Shown: positions 52,252 to 61,008 of the stretch, piece after piece
Position numbering within the stretch: the stretch's first letter is position 1
Layout of the letters: each line of letters opens with the position of its first letter
Source: Hyphomicrobiales bacterium
GTDB lineage: Bacteria > Pseudomonadota > Alphaproteobacteria > Rhizobiales > Beijerinckiaceae
DNA length: 61,008 nt
Direction of reading: 5' to 3'
NCBI GenBank assembly: GCA_028868735.1
Contig: JAGWTW010000008.1
Location: 1-61,008, forward strand
The notes under the pieces: model-generated
Seen by the model: only the letters and a program-made list of their open reading frames with translations
Told to the model about the DNA's origin: nothing
The model's database searches: none
Position numbers and translations under genes: made by a program

Positions 52252-53424
52252 ATGGCGAATACGAAACCCGGCGTGCGGCCGGCCAACCCGCATTTCTCTT
52301 CCGGCCCCTGCGCCAAGCGCCCCGGCTGGTCCCTGCAAGCCCTGAAAGACGCCAGCCTCGGCCGCTCGCATCGTGCGAAGATCGGCAAGGCCAAGCTCAA
52401 ACAGGCGATCGACCTCACCCGCGAAGTGCTGGACGTTCCCGCCGATTATCGCATCGGCATCGTGCCGGCCTCCGACACCGGCGCCGTCGAAATGGCGCTG
52501 TGGTCGCTGCTCGGCGCACGCCCTGTCGATCTCCTCGCCTGGGAAAGCTTCGGCGAGGGTTGGGTGACGGACGTCGTCAAGCAATTGCAGTTGAAGGACG
52601 CGCGCACGCTCAAGAGCGGCTACGGCGAAATTCCGGACCTCGCGCAGGTGAATTTCGACCATGACGTGGTCTTCACCTGGAACGGCACCACGTCCGGCGT
52701 GCGCGTGCCGAACGGCGACTGGATCAAGGCCGACCGCACGGGCCTGACGATCTGCGACGCCACATCCGCCGCATTCGCGCAAAAACTCGATTTCGCAAAG
52801 CTCGATGTCGTCACCTTTTCCTGGCAGAAGGCGCTCGGCGGCGAAGCCGCGCACGGCATGTTGATTCTCTCGCCGCGTGCGGTCGAACGGCTCGAAAGCT
52901 ACAAGCCCGCCTGGCCGATGCCGAAAATCTTCCGCATGACGAAGGGCGGAAAGCTGATCGAAGGCATTTTCGAAGGCGAGACGATCAACACGCCGTCCAT
53001 GCTCTGCGTCGAGGACTACATCGACGCGTTGCAATGGGGAAAGCAGATCGGCGGCCTCGAGGCGCTGATTGCGCGCGCCGACGCCAACACCAAAGTCATC
53101 GCCGACTGGAAGGCGAAGTCGCCGTGGATCGATTTCCTCGCGGTTTCGCCGGACATTCGTTCCAACACCTCCGTCTGCCTCAAGGTCGTCGATCCCGCGA
53201 TCACGAGCCTTGCCGCCGACGCGCAGGCCGCCTTCGCCAAGCAGCTTGCGACGCTGCTGGAAAAGGAAGGCGTCGCGCTCGACATCGGCGCCTATCGCGA
53301 TGCGCCTCCCGGCCTGCGCATCTGGTGCGGCGCGACCGTCGAGAAATCCGACGTCGAAGCGCTGACCCACTGGCTCGACTGGGCGTTCGCGGAAGCGAAG
53401 GCCGGCCTCGCCAAGGCGGCGTAA
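52252..53424 (+). CDS. serC: Phosphoserine aminotransferase SerC
   Basis: A 390-residue PLP enzyme. N-terminal [18 protein letters not shown] is the alphaproteobacterial SerC start; the PLP lysine lies in [16 protein letters not shown]. It converts 3-phosphohydroxypyruvate plus glutamate to phosphoserine. ATG 52252 has AAAGGATGGATT upstream. serA follows after 104 bases with an inverted repeat between. It probably shares a leader structure. Confidence 0.96.
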   Translation: MANTKPGVRPANPHFSSGPCAKRPGWSLQALKDASLGRSHRAKIGKAKLKQAIDLTREVLDVPADYRIGIVPASDTGAVEMALWSLLGARPVDLLAWESFGEGWVTDVVKQLQLKDARTLKSGYGEIPDLAQVNFDHDVVFTWNGTTSGVRVPNGDWIKADRTGLTICDATSAAFAQKLDFAKLDVVTFSWQKALGGEAAHGMLILSPRAVERLESYKPAWPMPKIFRMTKGGKLIEGIFEGETINTPSMLCVEDYIDALQWGKQIGGLEALIARADANTKVIADWKAKSPWIDFLAVSPDIRSNTSVCLKVVDPAITSLAADAQAAFAKQLATLLEKEGVALDIGAYRDAPPGLRIWCGATVEKSDVEALTHWLDWAFAEAKAGLAKAA

Positions 53425-53428
53425 GCAT

Positions 53429-53498
53429 CCGGGACCGCCGGCTTCCAGCCGGCTTCTGACATCGCGCAAGGACTGCCGGCCGGAGGCCGGCGTCCCGG
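53429..53498. repeat. REP-like inverted pair between serC and serA
   Basis: Two copies of a CCGGGAC-GCCGGC-type palindrome lie in opposite orientation (53429-53451 and 53472-53498). Each unit alone can form a GCCGGC hairpin, and together they form a longer stem. This is typical of dispersed REP/BIME elements. Only one pair occurs in the window. Confidence 0.6.
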
Positions 53499-53528
53499 CT
53501 CCATCCCGTTCACAAAGGACGCATCCCA

Positions 53529-55115
53529 ATGGCTCCTCGCGTACTCATCTCCGACGCCTTGTCGCCCGCCGCCGTCGCCATCTTCAAGGAACGCGGCGTC
53601 GAAGTCGACTTCCAGCCCAACCTCGGCAAGGACAAGGACAAGCTCGCCGCCATCATCGGCGACTACGACGGCCTCGCGATCCGTTCGGCGACCAAGGTCA
53701 CTGCGAAAATTCTCGAGAACGCCAAGAATCTGAAGGTCATCGGCCGCGCCGGCATCGGCGTCGACAATGTCGACATTCCCGTCGCCACGTCGCGCGGGAT
53801 CATCGTGATGAACACGCCGTTCGGCAATTCGATCACGACCGCCGAACACGCCATCGCCATGATGTTCGCGCTCGCGCGCGAAATTCCCGCTGCCGACGCC
53901 TCCACGCAGGCCGGCAAGTGGGAAAAGAACCGCTTCATGGGCGTCGAGATCACCGGCAAGACGCTGGGCGTCATCGGCTGCGGCAATATCGGCTCGATCG
54001 TCGCCGACCGCGCGATCGGCCTGAAGATGCGCGTGATCGCTTTCGATCCGTTCCTCTCGCCGGAACGCGCGAAGGACATCGGCGTGGAGAAGGTCGAACT
54101 CGACGAACTGCTCGCCCGCGCCGACATCATCACGCTGCATACGCCGATGACCGCGCAGACGAAGAATATCCTGTCTGCCGAAAATATCGCGAAGACCAGG
54201 AAGGGCGTGCGCATCGTCAATTGCGCGCGCGGCGGGCTCGTCGACGAGCAGGCGCTCGCGGCCGCGCTCGATTCCGGCCATGTCGCTGGCGCAGCCTTCG
54301 ACGTATTCGTCGAGGAGCCGGCGACCTCCAATCCGCTGTTTGGCCGCGCCAACGTCGTCTGCACGCCGCATCTGGGCGCCGCCACGTCGGAGGCGCAGGA
54401 GAACGTCGCCCTCCAGGTCGCCGAACAGATGTCGGACTATCTCACGCGCGGCGCGATCTCGAACGCCGTGAACTTCCCGTCGATCACGGCGGAAGAAGCG
54501 CCGAAGTTGAAACCCTTCATCGCGCTCGCCGAAAAGCTCGGCTCCTTCGCCGGCCAGCTGACCGAGACCGGCATCAAGAAGGTGACGATCACCTATGAAG
54601 GCGCTGTCGCCGATCTGAAGACCAAGGCGATCACGGCCGCCGCGATCGCCGGCCTGCTGCGTCCTCTGCTCAGCGACGTCAACGTCGTCTCCGCGCCGAC
54701 GGTCGCCAAGGATCGCGGGATCGTCATCGACGAAGTCACCCGCGCCGCGGACGGCGATTACGAATCGCTGATCACGCTGTCGGTCGTCACCGAGCGTCAG
54801 GACCGCTCCGTGTCGGGCACTGTCTTCCACGACGGCAAGCCGCGCATCGTCGACATCAAGGGCATCAAGGTCGACGCCGAATTCGCCGCGCACATGGTCT
54901 ATGTCACCAACGAGGACAAGCCCGGCTTCATCGGCCGCTTCGCCAGCCTGCTCGGCGACGCCAAGGTCAATATCGCGACCTTCGCGCTCGGCCGCGACGA
55001 GGAAGGCGGCTCGGCGATCGCGCTCGTGACGGTCGATTCCGATCCGCCCGCGAACGTGCTCGCGGAAATCCAGAAGCTGCCGGGCGTCAAGCAGGCGAAG
55101 GTTCTGACGTTCTGA
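53529..55115 (+). CDS. serA: D-3-phosphoglycerate dehydrogenase SerA
   Basis: A 528-residue long-form PGDH. Rossmann motif GVIGCGNIGSIVADRA in the NAD domain, catalytic Arg in NCARGGLVDE, the Glu-His pair in the usual places (GAATSEAQEN end), then an ASB domain and a C-terminal ACT domain (YVTNEDKPGFIGRFASLLGD). Serine feedback control is expected from the ACT domain. AAAGGA lies 10 bases upstream of ATG 53529. Converts 3-phosphoglycerate to 3-phosphohydroxypyruvate, the SerC substrate. Confidence 0.96.
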   Translation: MAPRVLISDALSPAAVAIFKERGVEVDFQPNLGKDKDKLAAIIGDYDGLAIRSATKVTAKILENAKNLKVIGRAGIGVDNVDIPVATSRGIIVMNTPFGNSITTAEHAIAMMFALAREIPAADASTQAGKWEKNRFMGVEITGKTLGVIGCGNIGSIVADRAIGLKMRVIAFDPFLSPERAKDIGVEKVELDELLARADIITLHTPMTAQTKNILSAENIAKTRKGVRIVNCARGGLVDEQALAAALDSGHVAGAAFDVFVEEPATSNPLFGRANVVCTPHLGAATSEAQENVALQVAEQMSDYLTRGAISNAVNFPSITAEEAPKLKPFIALAEKLGSFAGQLTETGIKKVTITYEGAVADLKTKAITAAAIAGLLRPLLSDVNVVSAPTVAKDRGIVIDEVTRAADGDYESLITLSVVTERQDRSVSGTVFHDGKPRIVDIKGIKVDAEFAAHMVYVTNEDKPGFIGRFASLLGDAKVNIATFALGRDEEGGSAIALVTVDSDPPANVLAEIQKLPGVKQAKVLTF

Positions 55116-55123
55116 GTCGATTT

Positions 55124-55151
55124 CCCCTCTCCCCGCATGCGGGGAGAGGGG
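55124..55151. terminator. Perfect 28-bp palindrome between convergent genes
   Basis: A perfect palindrome from 55124 to 55151 (CCCCTCTCCCCGCA and its complement) lies 8 bases after the serA stop and 8 bases before the DMT transporter stop. It probably ends transcription in both directions. Similar sequences can be dispersed repeats. Confidence 0.6.
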
Positions 55152-55159
55152 GCAGTCGC

Positions 55160-56056
55160 CTAACCCGCTCGCTGCTCGGCCAGCCAGATGCCGGCGAGCG
55201 TCAGCGCCAGCGCGATCGCGTGGTAGAGGTGAAATTCCTCGCCGAGCAGCGCAACGGCGAACAACGCGCCGAAGATCGGCACGAGATTCGAAAACAACCC
55301 TGCCCGGTTCGGCCCGATCAGCTCCACGCCGCGCATGAAGAGCAGCTGCGAGGCGAGCGAGGGACCGAGCGCCACGAAGATGAGCACGAGCCAGCCCTGC
55401 GTGGTCGGCCAGTGGAACTTGCCGAGCGCGACCTCGCCGATCATGAACGGCGTCGACGTGACCAGCGCGGCGAAGGCGAGCGACGCGAAAAAGACGAGTT
55501 GCGGCAACGGCGGCCGGTCGCGCAGCGCGAGCGTGTAGCCGGCATAGAACACGCAGGCGATCAGCACGAGTATGTCGCCGAAATTGAACCGCGTTTCGAA
55601 AATCTGCAGCGGCGCGCCCTTCGTGGCGATGATCGCGACGCCGACCAGCGTGATCGCCATGCCGACGAGTTGCTGCATGGTCGGCTTCAGGCCGCGCAGG
55701 ACCACGCTGAAGCCGATCACCATCGGCGGAATCGAAGCTTGCAGCAGCGTGATGTTGACCGCCGTCGTCCAGTAGGCCGACGCGTAGAACAGGACGGTAA
55801 AGCCGGTGAAGCCGAACCCCGCCATCAGCAGGATGCGCCAGCGGTTGGCGTAGATTTCCGGCCAGTGCGCGCGGATCGGCCGGTGCAGCGCGATCGCCAG
55901 CATCGTGCAGACCGCCAGCCATCGGATGAAGACGAGCGACATGGGCGTCACGCGCCCCACCGCCAGGCGCGAGGCTACGCCGTTGCCGCCCCACAGCATG
56001 GTCGTGACGATGAGAACGAGCCAGGCCTGATCATAGGCCCAGCGCAGGGTTTTCAT
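55160..56056 (-). CDS. EamA/DMT superfamily transporter
   Basis: A 298-residue membrane protein with ten hydrophobic segments in two EamA repeats: WGGNGVASRLAVGRVTP and FIRWLAVCTMLAIAL in the first, QGWLVLIFVALGPSLASQLLF and AGLFSNLVPIFGALFAVALLGEEFHLYHAI in the second. Likely exporter of a metabolite (RhaT/YddG-like); substrate unknown. Start 56056 MKTLRWAYDQAWLV. Divergent from the MuiA gene. Confidence 0.9.
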   Translation of the reverse strand: MKTLRWAYDQAWLVLIVTTMLWGGNGVASRLAVGRVTPMSLVFIRWLAVCTMLAIALHRPIRAHWPEIYANRWRILLMAGFGFTGFTVLFYASAYWTTAVNITLLQASIPPMVIGFSVVLRGLKPTMQQLVGMAITLVGVAIIATKGAPLQIFETRFNFGDILVLIACVFYAGYTLALRDRPPLPQLVFFASLAFAALVTSTPFMIGEVALGKFHWPTTQGWLVLIFVALGPSLASQLLFMRGVELIGPNRAGLFSNLVPIFGALFAVALLGEEFHLYHAIALALTLAGIWLAEQRAG

Positions 56057-56220
56057 TTCGGATGTCCGGAGATTTTCGCTTGCTTTTCCTCGGGCCCACC
56101 ATGCGCGAGCGGGCGGGCTCCGTAAACCCTGAAAGGCGAAGCCATTCGCCAGCCGCAGCTTTGCCGCTAAAAATCCGCAATGGACGGGCCGAGATGGCGC
56201 CCTGCTCCCGAGGAGACCCC

Positions 56221-57891
56221 ATGCGCCGCTTGCTTCTGGCTTCCGCCGCCTTCGCCCCGTTCGCCGGCGCCGCCGCGGCCGCCGACATCGAAACGCGCTC
56301 GCGCGTCGACGCCGTGACCGTCTATCCCGACGCCGCGCTCGTCACGCGCACGTTCGACGTCGATCTGCCGCAAGGCGCGAGCGCGCTCGCGCTCAAGGGT
56401 TTGCCGTTCGCGCTCGACCCGGCCTCGCTGCGCGTCTCCGGGACGGGCGGCGCAGCGATCTCGATCGGCGCAGTCGAGGCGCGAGTCGCGCCGGCCGACA
56501 CGAAGGCCGATACCGGCAACGAAGGCCGCCTGAAGCAATTGCGCGCCGACCGCGCGGGCTGGCAGGTGACGATCGACGCGCTCACCGGCAAGCAGGCGAT
56601 GATCACGAACTACGGGCAGGCCTCGCCCGAAAAGCTCGGCGACGACAAGCCGCTCGATATCGCCCAATGGAACAACGCTTTCGACACGATCGGCAATGCG
56701 CTCGCCAAGGTCGGGGACGAATTGCGATCGGCAAAGGCGCGCGCGCAGGAAATCGACGACGAGATAAAGGCGGTCGAAGCCGCGCGCATGCGCCCGCAGA
56801 TCAAACAGCCGCTGCGCGACGTATCCATCGCGCTCGACACGGCTGCGGCGACCAAGGCGACGTTCACCGTCGCTTACCGCGTGACAGGCGCGTCCTGGCG
56901 CGCGGCCTATGACGCACGGCTCGACACCGGCGGCAGGACGCGCAAGCCCGGCATGGATCTCGTGCGCCGCGCCGAAGTGATGCAGAACACCGGCGAAGAC
57001 TGGACCGACGTTGCGCTCACCCTCTCGACGACGCGCGCCCTGCGCGGGTCCGGCGCGCCGGACGTGCAGCCCGAACGCCTGGCCTTCTGGGAGCCGCCAG
57101 CGCCGATGGCCGCTCCGCGCGCCGCCGCATCGCCAGCCGGACGAGCGAAAGGGCTCCAGCAGGAAACGCTGGACGCGCGGGATTCCTTCGCGAATGCGCC
57201 CGCCGCTCCCGTCGCCGCGCGCGAGCAGGAAGCAAGCCTCGACGCCGGCGCCTATCAGGCGAATTTCGTGGCGCCGGGCAAGGTGAGCGTTCCGGCCGAC
57301 GGCGCAACGAAAACATTCGCGCTCGCGACGAAGCATTACGATCCCGCCTTGATCGTGAAGACCGCGCCCGCTCTCGATCCGACCGCCTATCTCGAGACGC
57401 ATCTGACGAACGACGAGGACGCGCCGCTGCTCGCCGGGACCGTCTCGGTGCAGCGCGACGGCGCCTATGTCGGCCAGACGCGTCTGCCATTTGTCGCCTC
57501 GGGCGAAGCCTTCGATCTCGGCTTCGGCGCCGACGACCGGGTGAAAGTGACGCGCGCGCCTGTACGCAAGAAGGAGAACGAGCCGACCTGGTTCAACCAG
57601 ACCAAGGTCGACGCGCGCGAGTTCAAGACAACCCTGAAGAACCTGCACGATTTCCCGATCAAGGCGACCGTCGTCGATCGCATCCCCTTCTCGGACAACA
57701 CGGCGATCACGGTCGAACTCCTGCCGCAAACGACGCCGCCGACCGACAAGCAGGTTGGCGACAGGCGCGGCGTGATGGCCTGGACCTTCGATCTCGCGCC
57801 GCAGGAACAGAAGGACATTCGGCTCGCCTGGCGCATGAAGTGGCCGGGGGATCGCGACGTCGTGGCGCAACCGGCGCCCATCCCGCGCTAG
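56221..57891 (+). CDS. DUF4139/mucoidy inhibitor MuiA family protein
   Basis: A 556-residue secreted protein. Signal peptide with AAAA|DIE cleavage. An N-terminal DUF4140 part has [24 protein letters not shown]; a coiled-coil stretch follows ([24 protein letters not shown]); then DUF4139 with [17 protein letters not shown] and [18 protein letters not shown], and the end [27 protein letters not shown] in two pieces. Function unknown; the family name comes from an E. coli overexpression phenotype. GAGGAGACCCC precedes ATG 56221. Confidence 0.88.
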   Translation: MRRLLLASAAFAPFAGAAAAADIETRSRVDAVTVYPDAALVTRTFDVDLPQGASALALKGLPFALDPASLRVSGTGGAAISIGAVEARVAPADTKADTGNEGRLKQLRADRAGWQVTIDALTGKQAMITNYGQASPEKLGDDKPLDIAQWNNAFDTIGNALAKVGDELRSAKARAQEIDDEIKAVEAARMRPQIKQPLRDVSIALDTAAATKATFTVAYRVTGASWRAAYDARLDTGGRTRKPGMDLVRRAEVMQNTGEDWTDVALTLSTTRALRGSGAPDVQPERLAFWEPPAPMAAPRAAASPAGRAKGLQQETLDARDSFANAPAAPVAAREQEASLDAGAYQANFVAPGKVSVPADGATKTFALATKHYDPALIVKTAPALDPTAYLETHLTNDEDAPLLAGTVSVQRDGAYVGQTRLPFVASGEAFDLGFGADDRVKVTRAPVRKKENEPTWFNQTKVDAREFKTTLKNLHDFPIKATVVDRIPFSDNTAITVELLPQTTPPTDKQVGDRRGVMAWTFDLAPQEQKDIRLAWRMKWPGDRDVVAQPAPIPR

Positions 57892-58019
57892 ACACGGTCA
57901 TCCGCGCGCATTCCTGCGCAAATACCTGCTGCGATGAGGCGCTTGCCCAATCGTCGCCGGGTCGCGAATGCGATAGCCTCGCGAGGGTCGCGAATCACTT
58001 GCGCGCGGGGGGGCCGGAT

Positions 58020-59087
58020 ATGGTCGTCGTCACGGGCTTCGAACTGGTCGCGTTGGCGATCGTGGTCCTGGTGTTCCTCACGCTCGCGATGGGCGTCAGG
58101 CAGGTGCCGCAAGGTTTCAACTACACCGTCGAACGGTTCGGCAAATACGCGACCACGCTGACGCCCGGCCTTGCCTTGATCGTGCCCTGGATCGATCGCA
58201 TCGGCCGCAAGATGAACATGATGGAGCAGGTGATCGACGTGCCCTCGCAGGAGGTGATCACGCGCGACAACGCGACCATCACCGTCGACGGCGTCGTCTT
58301 CTTCCAGGTGCTCGACGCCGCGCGCGCATCCTACGAAGTCGCCAATCTCGAACTCGCGTTGCTCAATCTCGTGATGACCAACATCCGCACCGTGATGGGC
58401 TCGATGGATCTCGACATGCTGCTATCGCACCGCGACGAGATCAACCAGCGCCTGCTCAGCGTCGTCGATCAGGCGGTCGAGCCCTGGGGCGTGAAGGCCA
58501 ACAGGATCGAGATCAAGGACATCGTGCCGCCGAAGGATCTCATCGATTCCATGGCGCGCCAGATGAAAGCAGAACGCGAGAAGCGCGCGAACATTCTCGA
58601 GGCCGAAGGTCTCAGGCAATCGGAAATCCTGCGCGCGGAAGGGCGCAAGCAGGCTGTCGTTCTGGATGCCGAAGGCCGCAAGGAGGCAGCGTTCCGCGAC
58701 GCGGAGGCGCGCGAACGCTCAGCGCAAGCCGAGGCGCTCGCGACGCGCGTCGTCTCCGAGGCGATCGCGACCGGCGACATAGCTGCGATCAATTATTTCG
58801 TCGCAGAAAAATACATTCGCGCGCTCGACGATTTCGCCAAGGCGCCGAACCAGAAGACCTTCATCCTGCCGATGGACATGGCGGGCCTCGCAGGCGCCGT
58901 CGGCGGGATTGCCGAGATCGCGCGCGCCTCTATTTCCGAAGCCGCGAAAGACGATGCGCACCGCCCGCGCGCGACCGCGCCCGCAACCCCGCGCGCGCCG
59001 GCGCCTGCAGCGTCTGCGCCGACGGCCGCCTCGGCGCCGGCGCCCTCCGGGCCCGGCCCCTGGAGCGGACCGCCCGCAGGGAGTTGA
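58020..59087 (+). CDS. SPFH domain protein (stomatin/QmcA-like)
   Basis: A 355-residue membrane protein. N-terminal TM about residues 8-26; SPFH domain with [33 protein letters not shown] and [13 protein letters not shown]; a long charged coiled coil ([30 protein letters not shown] in parts); Pro/Ala-rich C-terminus. It forms ring oligomers in the inner membrane and may partner HflK/FtsH-like proteases. The NfeD gene follows 3 bases later, a conserved pairing. Confidence 0.92.
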   Translation: MVVVTGFELVALAIVVLVFLTLAMGVRQVPQGFNYTVERFGKYATTLTPGLALIVPWIDRIGRKMNMMEQVIDVPSQEVITRDNATITVDGVVFFQVLDAARASYEVANLELALLNLVMTNIRTVMGSMDLDMLLSHRDEINQRLLSVVDQAVEPWGVKANRIEIKDIVPPKDLIDSMARQMKAEREKRANILEAEGLRQSEILRAEGRKQAVVLDAEGRKEAAFRDAEARERSAQAEALATRVVSEAIATGDIAAINYFVAEKYIRALDDFAKAPNQKTFILPMDMAGLAGAVGGIAEIARASISEAAKDDAHRPRATAPATPRAPAPAASAPTAASAPAPSGPGPWSGPPAGS

Positions 59088-59090
59088 GCC

Positions 59091-59537
59091 ATGCTCGACC
59101 CGACTTATGCGCCATTCCTCTGGATCCTCGCCGGTCTTGCGCTCTGTGCGGCCGAACTCGCGGTCCCCGGCGCCTTTCTGATCTGGATCGGCTGCGCCGC
59201 GGTCACGCTCGGCCTCGTCAAGCTTATGGCGCTGACGGCTATACCGTTCGGATGGAGCCTTATCCTGTTCGCACTGCTGGCGATCGCCTACTCGCTGCTC
59301 GGGCGCCAGATCTACGGCGGTCTCGCAAAGGAGACGGGCGACAATCTCAACAAACGCGCGCAGGGTCTTGTCGGTCGCGAATTCACGCTCGTCGAAGCGA
59401 TCGTCAACGGCGAAGGCAAAGCGAAAGTGCTGGATTCGGTTTGGCGCGTCAGTGGCGTCGATGCGCCGGCCGGCGCGCGCGTGCGCGTCACGGGCGTCGA
59501 AAGCCAAGGCGCCGTCCTGAAGGTAGAGGCGGCGTGA
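59091..59537 (+). CDS. NfeD family membrane protein
   Basis: A 148-residue protein with two or three N-terminal hydrophobic segments (ILAGLALCAAELAVPGAFLIW, FGWSLILFALLAIAYSLLG) and a C-terminal OB-like domain (RVSGVDAPAGARVRVTGVE). It works with SPFH proteins such as QmcA. It starts 3 bases after the SPFH stop; its own stop overlaps the Nudix start. Confidence 0.92.
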   Translation: MLDPTYAPFLWILAGLALCAAELAVPGAFLIWIGCAAVTLGLVKLMALTAIPFGWSLILFALLAIAYSLLGRQIYGGLAKETGDNLNKRAQGLVGREFTLVEAIVNGEGKAKVLDSVWRVSGVDAPAGARVRVTGVESQGAVLKVEAA

Positions 59538-59980
59538 GCAACCGTTTCTCTGCGCGCGTGGCGGTCTATATCGCGCTGATCGACAACGATCGTCTCTTCG
59601 TCATGCGGCGCGCAAACACCGGTTACCGCGACGGCGAATGGGCGATGCCGGCAGGCCATGTCGAGAGCGGCGAGACGCCGCCGGAGGCCGCATTGCGCGA
59701 ATTGCAGGAAGAGACCGGCGTAACCGCGAAGCCGGAAGATCTCGATTGCATTCACACACTCTATCGCCAATGCGGCGCGAGCGGCGCGCGCGCCTATGTC
59801 GATTATCTCTTCGTCTGCCGTCGCTGGACGGGCGCGCCGGTCAACGCCGAACCCGACAAGGCCGACGCCTGTCGCTGGATCGACACGAGCGCGCTCGACG
59901 ACATTGTCGACTTCCACGCGATCATGCTCGCGCGCGCGCGCGACGGCGAGCGCTTCAGCGTGTTCAGGGATCGCGGTTGA
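59534..59980 (+). CDS. Nudix hydrolase
   Basis: A 148-residue enzyme. The Nudix box GHVESGETPPEAALRELQEE followed by TGV is complete with the metal-binding Glu residues. ARVAVYIALIDNDRLFVMRRANTGYRDGEWAMPAGH in parts is typical for MutT-like members. The GTG at 59534 overlaps the NfeD stop (GTGA), so it is coupled to that operon. Substrate unknown. Confidence 0.9.
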   Translation: MSNRFSARVAVYIALIDNDRLFVMRRANTGYRDGEWAMPAGHVESGETPPEAALRELQEETGVTAKPEDLDCIHTLYRQCGASGARAYVDYLFVCRRWTGAPVNAEPDKADACRWIDTSALDDIVDFHAIMLARARDGERFSVFRDRG

Positions 59981-61008
59981 TCAGTTCTTCCGCGTCGGCG
60001 GAACGTTCGTCAGCGCCGCGCGCAGATTGCCCTGGAACGGCGTCGTGAATTTCGTGGCCGAGAGATCGGTCGGATGCGAACGGAATTTGCTGCTCGCGGG
60101 CTGCGGCTCGGGTTTCAGGACCTTCGCGCGCGCGCGCGCCGCGCTGCGCAATCCGACCGCAGACCCCATGACGGACTGCGTCGTAATATGCGCCGAAGAT
60201 TGCTTGGCGGTCAGCGCCGCGAAATCCGAACGATCGAGCCGCGCGGGCACGATCTCGGTGCGCGGCGGCGGCAGCGGCGCGAGCGACGCTGTCCTCAGGC
60301 CGACATTGCCGCGCGGACGCGCGATCGTGCCGACGACGTCGCCGCGCCGGTTGGCTGCGATGATGTCTGCGATCGCATCGCGGCTCATCGGCGCGCTGGC
60401 GAGCGGTTGATTGTACGCGAGCGCGTTGAATTCGGCCGGGCGCGCCGGCGGCAGGGGCGCGAATGCGGCGAATGTCGGCAGATCCTCGGGACGGCGCGGC
60501 GGCATCGGCGCGGCCGCAGCCTGCCCGCCATCGTCGGCCGTCTCTTCGACCGCGCCGGCCTTGGCGGCGCTGGCGACCGCGATTGCGGGGTCGATTGCGG
60601 CGACCTGGACCTTCTCGGGCGCAGCGGGGGCAGCCACGGGCGGCGGGGCGGGTTCGCTCGGCGCCATATAGGTCTCGCCGCGCGGCAGGTTGCTCGCGGC
60701 CCGGGCGACGACCGGCGAAGACTTCGACGCGCTTTCGGCAGCGAAGAAATTGCGGCTGCCGTCGTCGTTCAGGTTTCCGCTCGTCGTTGGGGCGTAAGCG
60801 GCGACCTCCACCTGCCCGCGCGAGGGCGCAGCGCCGGGTCGATCGCGTCCCCGGCTGCGCGGCGCCGGCGCCGGGCCGTCCTCGTCGTCCTCGCCGCCGC
60901 CGCCGAACAGGAAGGCGAAGAAGCTCTTCGACTTGGACGACGGCGGGACGTAGACATTCCCGTTCGCCTCGAGTTCGGCGCGCGCCTCCTCGTAGCGGGC
61001 GAGCGGCT
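59981..61008 (-). CDS. C-terminal part of a Pro/Ala-rich envelope-type protein (cut by window edge)
   Basis: An open frame of 341 codons from 61008 down to the TGA at 59981; the start is beyond the window. It begins with RYEEARAELEANGNVYVPPS, a short coil, then KSFFAFLFGGGGEDDEDG, and long low-complexity Pro/Ala/Ser segments (PAPAPRSRGRD, MPPRRPEDLP, PLPPARPAEFNAL). No catalytic motif is visible. Such tails are found in rhizobial periplasmic peptidases (DUF882-like or D-alanyl-D-alanine carboxypeptidases), but that is a guess. Convergent with the Nudix gene. Confidence 0.7.
   Translation of the reverse strand, partial: PLARYEEARAELEANGNVYVPPSSKSKSFFAFLFGGGGEDDEDGPAPAPRSRGRDRPGAAPSRGQVEVAAYAPTTSGNLNDDGSRNFFAAESASKSSPVVARAASNLPRGETYMAPSEPAPPPVAAPAAPEKVQVAAIDPAIAVASAAKAGAVEETADDGGQAAAAPMPPRRPEDLPTFAAFAPLPPARPAEFNALAYNQPLASAPMSRDAIADIIAANRRGDVVGTIARPRGNVGLRTASLAPLPPPRTEIVPARLDRSDFAALTAKQSSAHITTQSVMGSAVGLRSAARARAKVLKPEPQPASSKFRSHPTDLSATKFTTPFQGNLRAALTNVPPTRKN

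Noticed and set aside
55124..55151. Mobile element end
   Set aside because: A single perfect palindrome between two convergent stops is better explained as a bidirectional terminator; no second copy or transposase is present.
53292..55994. A 900-codon open frame antisense to serA
   Set aside because: It lies against serA and holds no domain except the out-of-frame transporter shadow; a high-GC artefact.

Overview
This 61 kb, high-GC window has the gene content of an alphaproteobacterium, most likely a member of the Hyphomicrobiales (Rhizobiales; Beijerinckiaceae or Methylocystaceae-like). The evidence is the Omp25/31-type porins, the neighbourhood pal / cpoB-tilS-ftsH / glmM / serC-serA, an HWE-type kinase, CtrA-like boxes (TTAA-N7-TTAA), and promoters matching the EcfG general-stress-response consensus (GGAAC-N16/17-CGTT). 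I see no tRNA, rRNA, CRISPR array, insertion sequence or prophage. No gene-free stretch exceeds about 300 bases. The window opens inside an ABC-transporter ATPase and ends inside a Pro/Ala-rich protein, both on the minus strand.

Region A (1-21.2 kb) looks like an accessory catabolic block. It holds a sulfonate/nitrate-type ABC uptake system, a DUF1254 protein, a GST-like protein, an MFS transporter, a [2Fe-2S] ferredoxin and a CYP153-type P450. A minus-strand acyl-CoA operon follows (NDP-forming acyl-CoA synthetase, two acyl-CoA dehydrogenases, an enoyl-CoA hydratase), with an IclR regulator. Then come a GFA-family protein, two tandem TauD/TfdA-type dioxygenases, an SDR, a DUF1330 protein, a haloalkane dehalogenase, and a membrane-anchored sulfatase with its own formylglycine-generating enzyme and a TetR regulator. 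The set suits oxidation or hydrolysis of an aliphatic, halogenated, sulfated or ether-type compound, then CoA activation and beta-oxidation. The substrate cannot be read from the sequence. A 20-bp near-palindrome precedes both the DUF1254 gene and the MFS-ferredoxin-P450 operon at similar distances, so one regulator probably controls both.

Region B (21.2-27.7 kb) has cytochrome bd oxidase cydA-cydB-cydX (cydX is only 48 codons), a DUF3237 protein, a nitroreductase, ogt, a 4HBT thioesterase and a second ABC substrate-binding protein. The signal-peptide coding region of that last gene appears split by a -1 frameshift at a GGGAAAAA run.

Region C (27.7-37.5 kb) is a stress and signalling block: a CHASE3 histidine kinase, a single-domain receiver and a receiver-HWE kinase fusion behind two tandem EcfG-like promoters; an SDR, an HU-family protein and an aldo/keto reductase; a PRC-barrel protein, an AI-2E-family permease, a DUF3309 peptide, a Crp/Fnr regulator and two more lone receivers; and a 28-residue membrane peptide with Dps. 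EcfG-like promoters also precede the PRC-barrel, DUF3309 and receiver-peptide-dps units.

Region D (37.7-61 kb) is mostly core envelope and housekeeping: pal, a GDSL autotransporter esterase, a GNAT protein, cpoB-tilS-ftsH, a quinone oxidoreductase, an MltB-like lytic transglycosylase, arsC, glmM, two porins each behind a CtrA-like box, serC (with a structured leader) and serA, a DMT transporter, a DUF4139/MuiA protein, and a QmcA-like SPFH-NfeD-Nudix operon.
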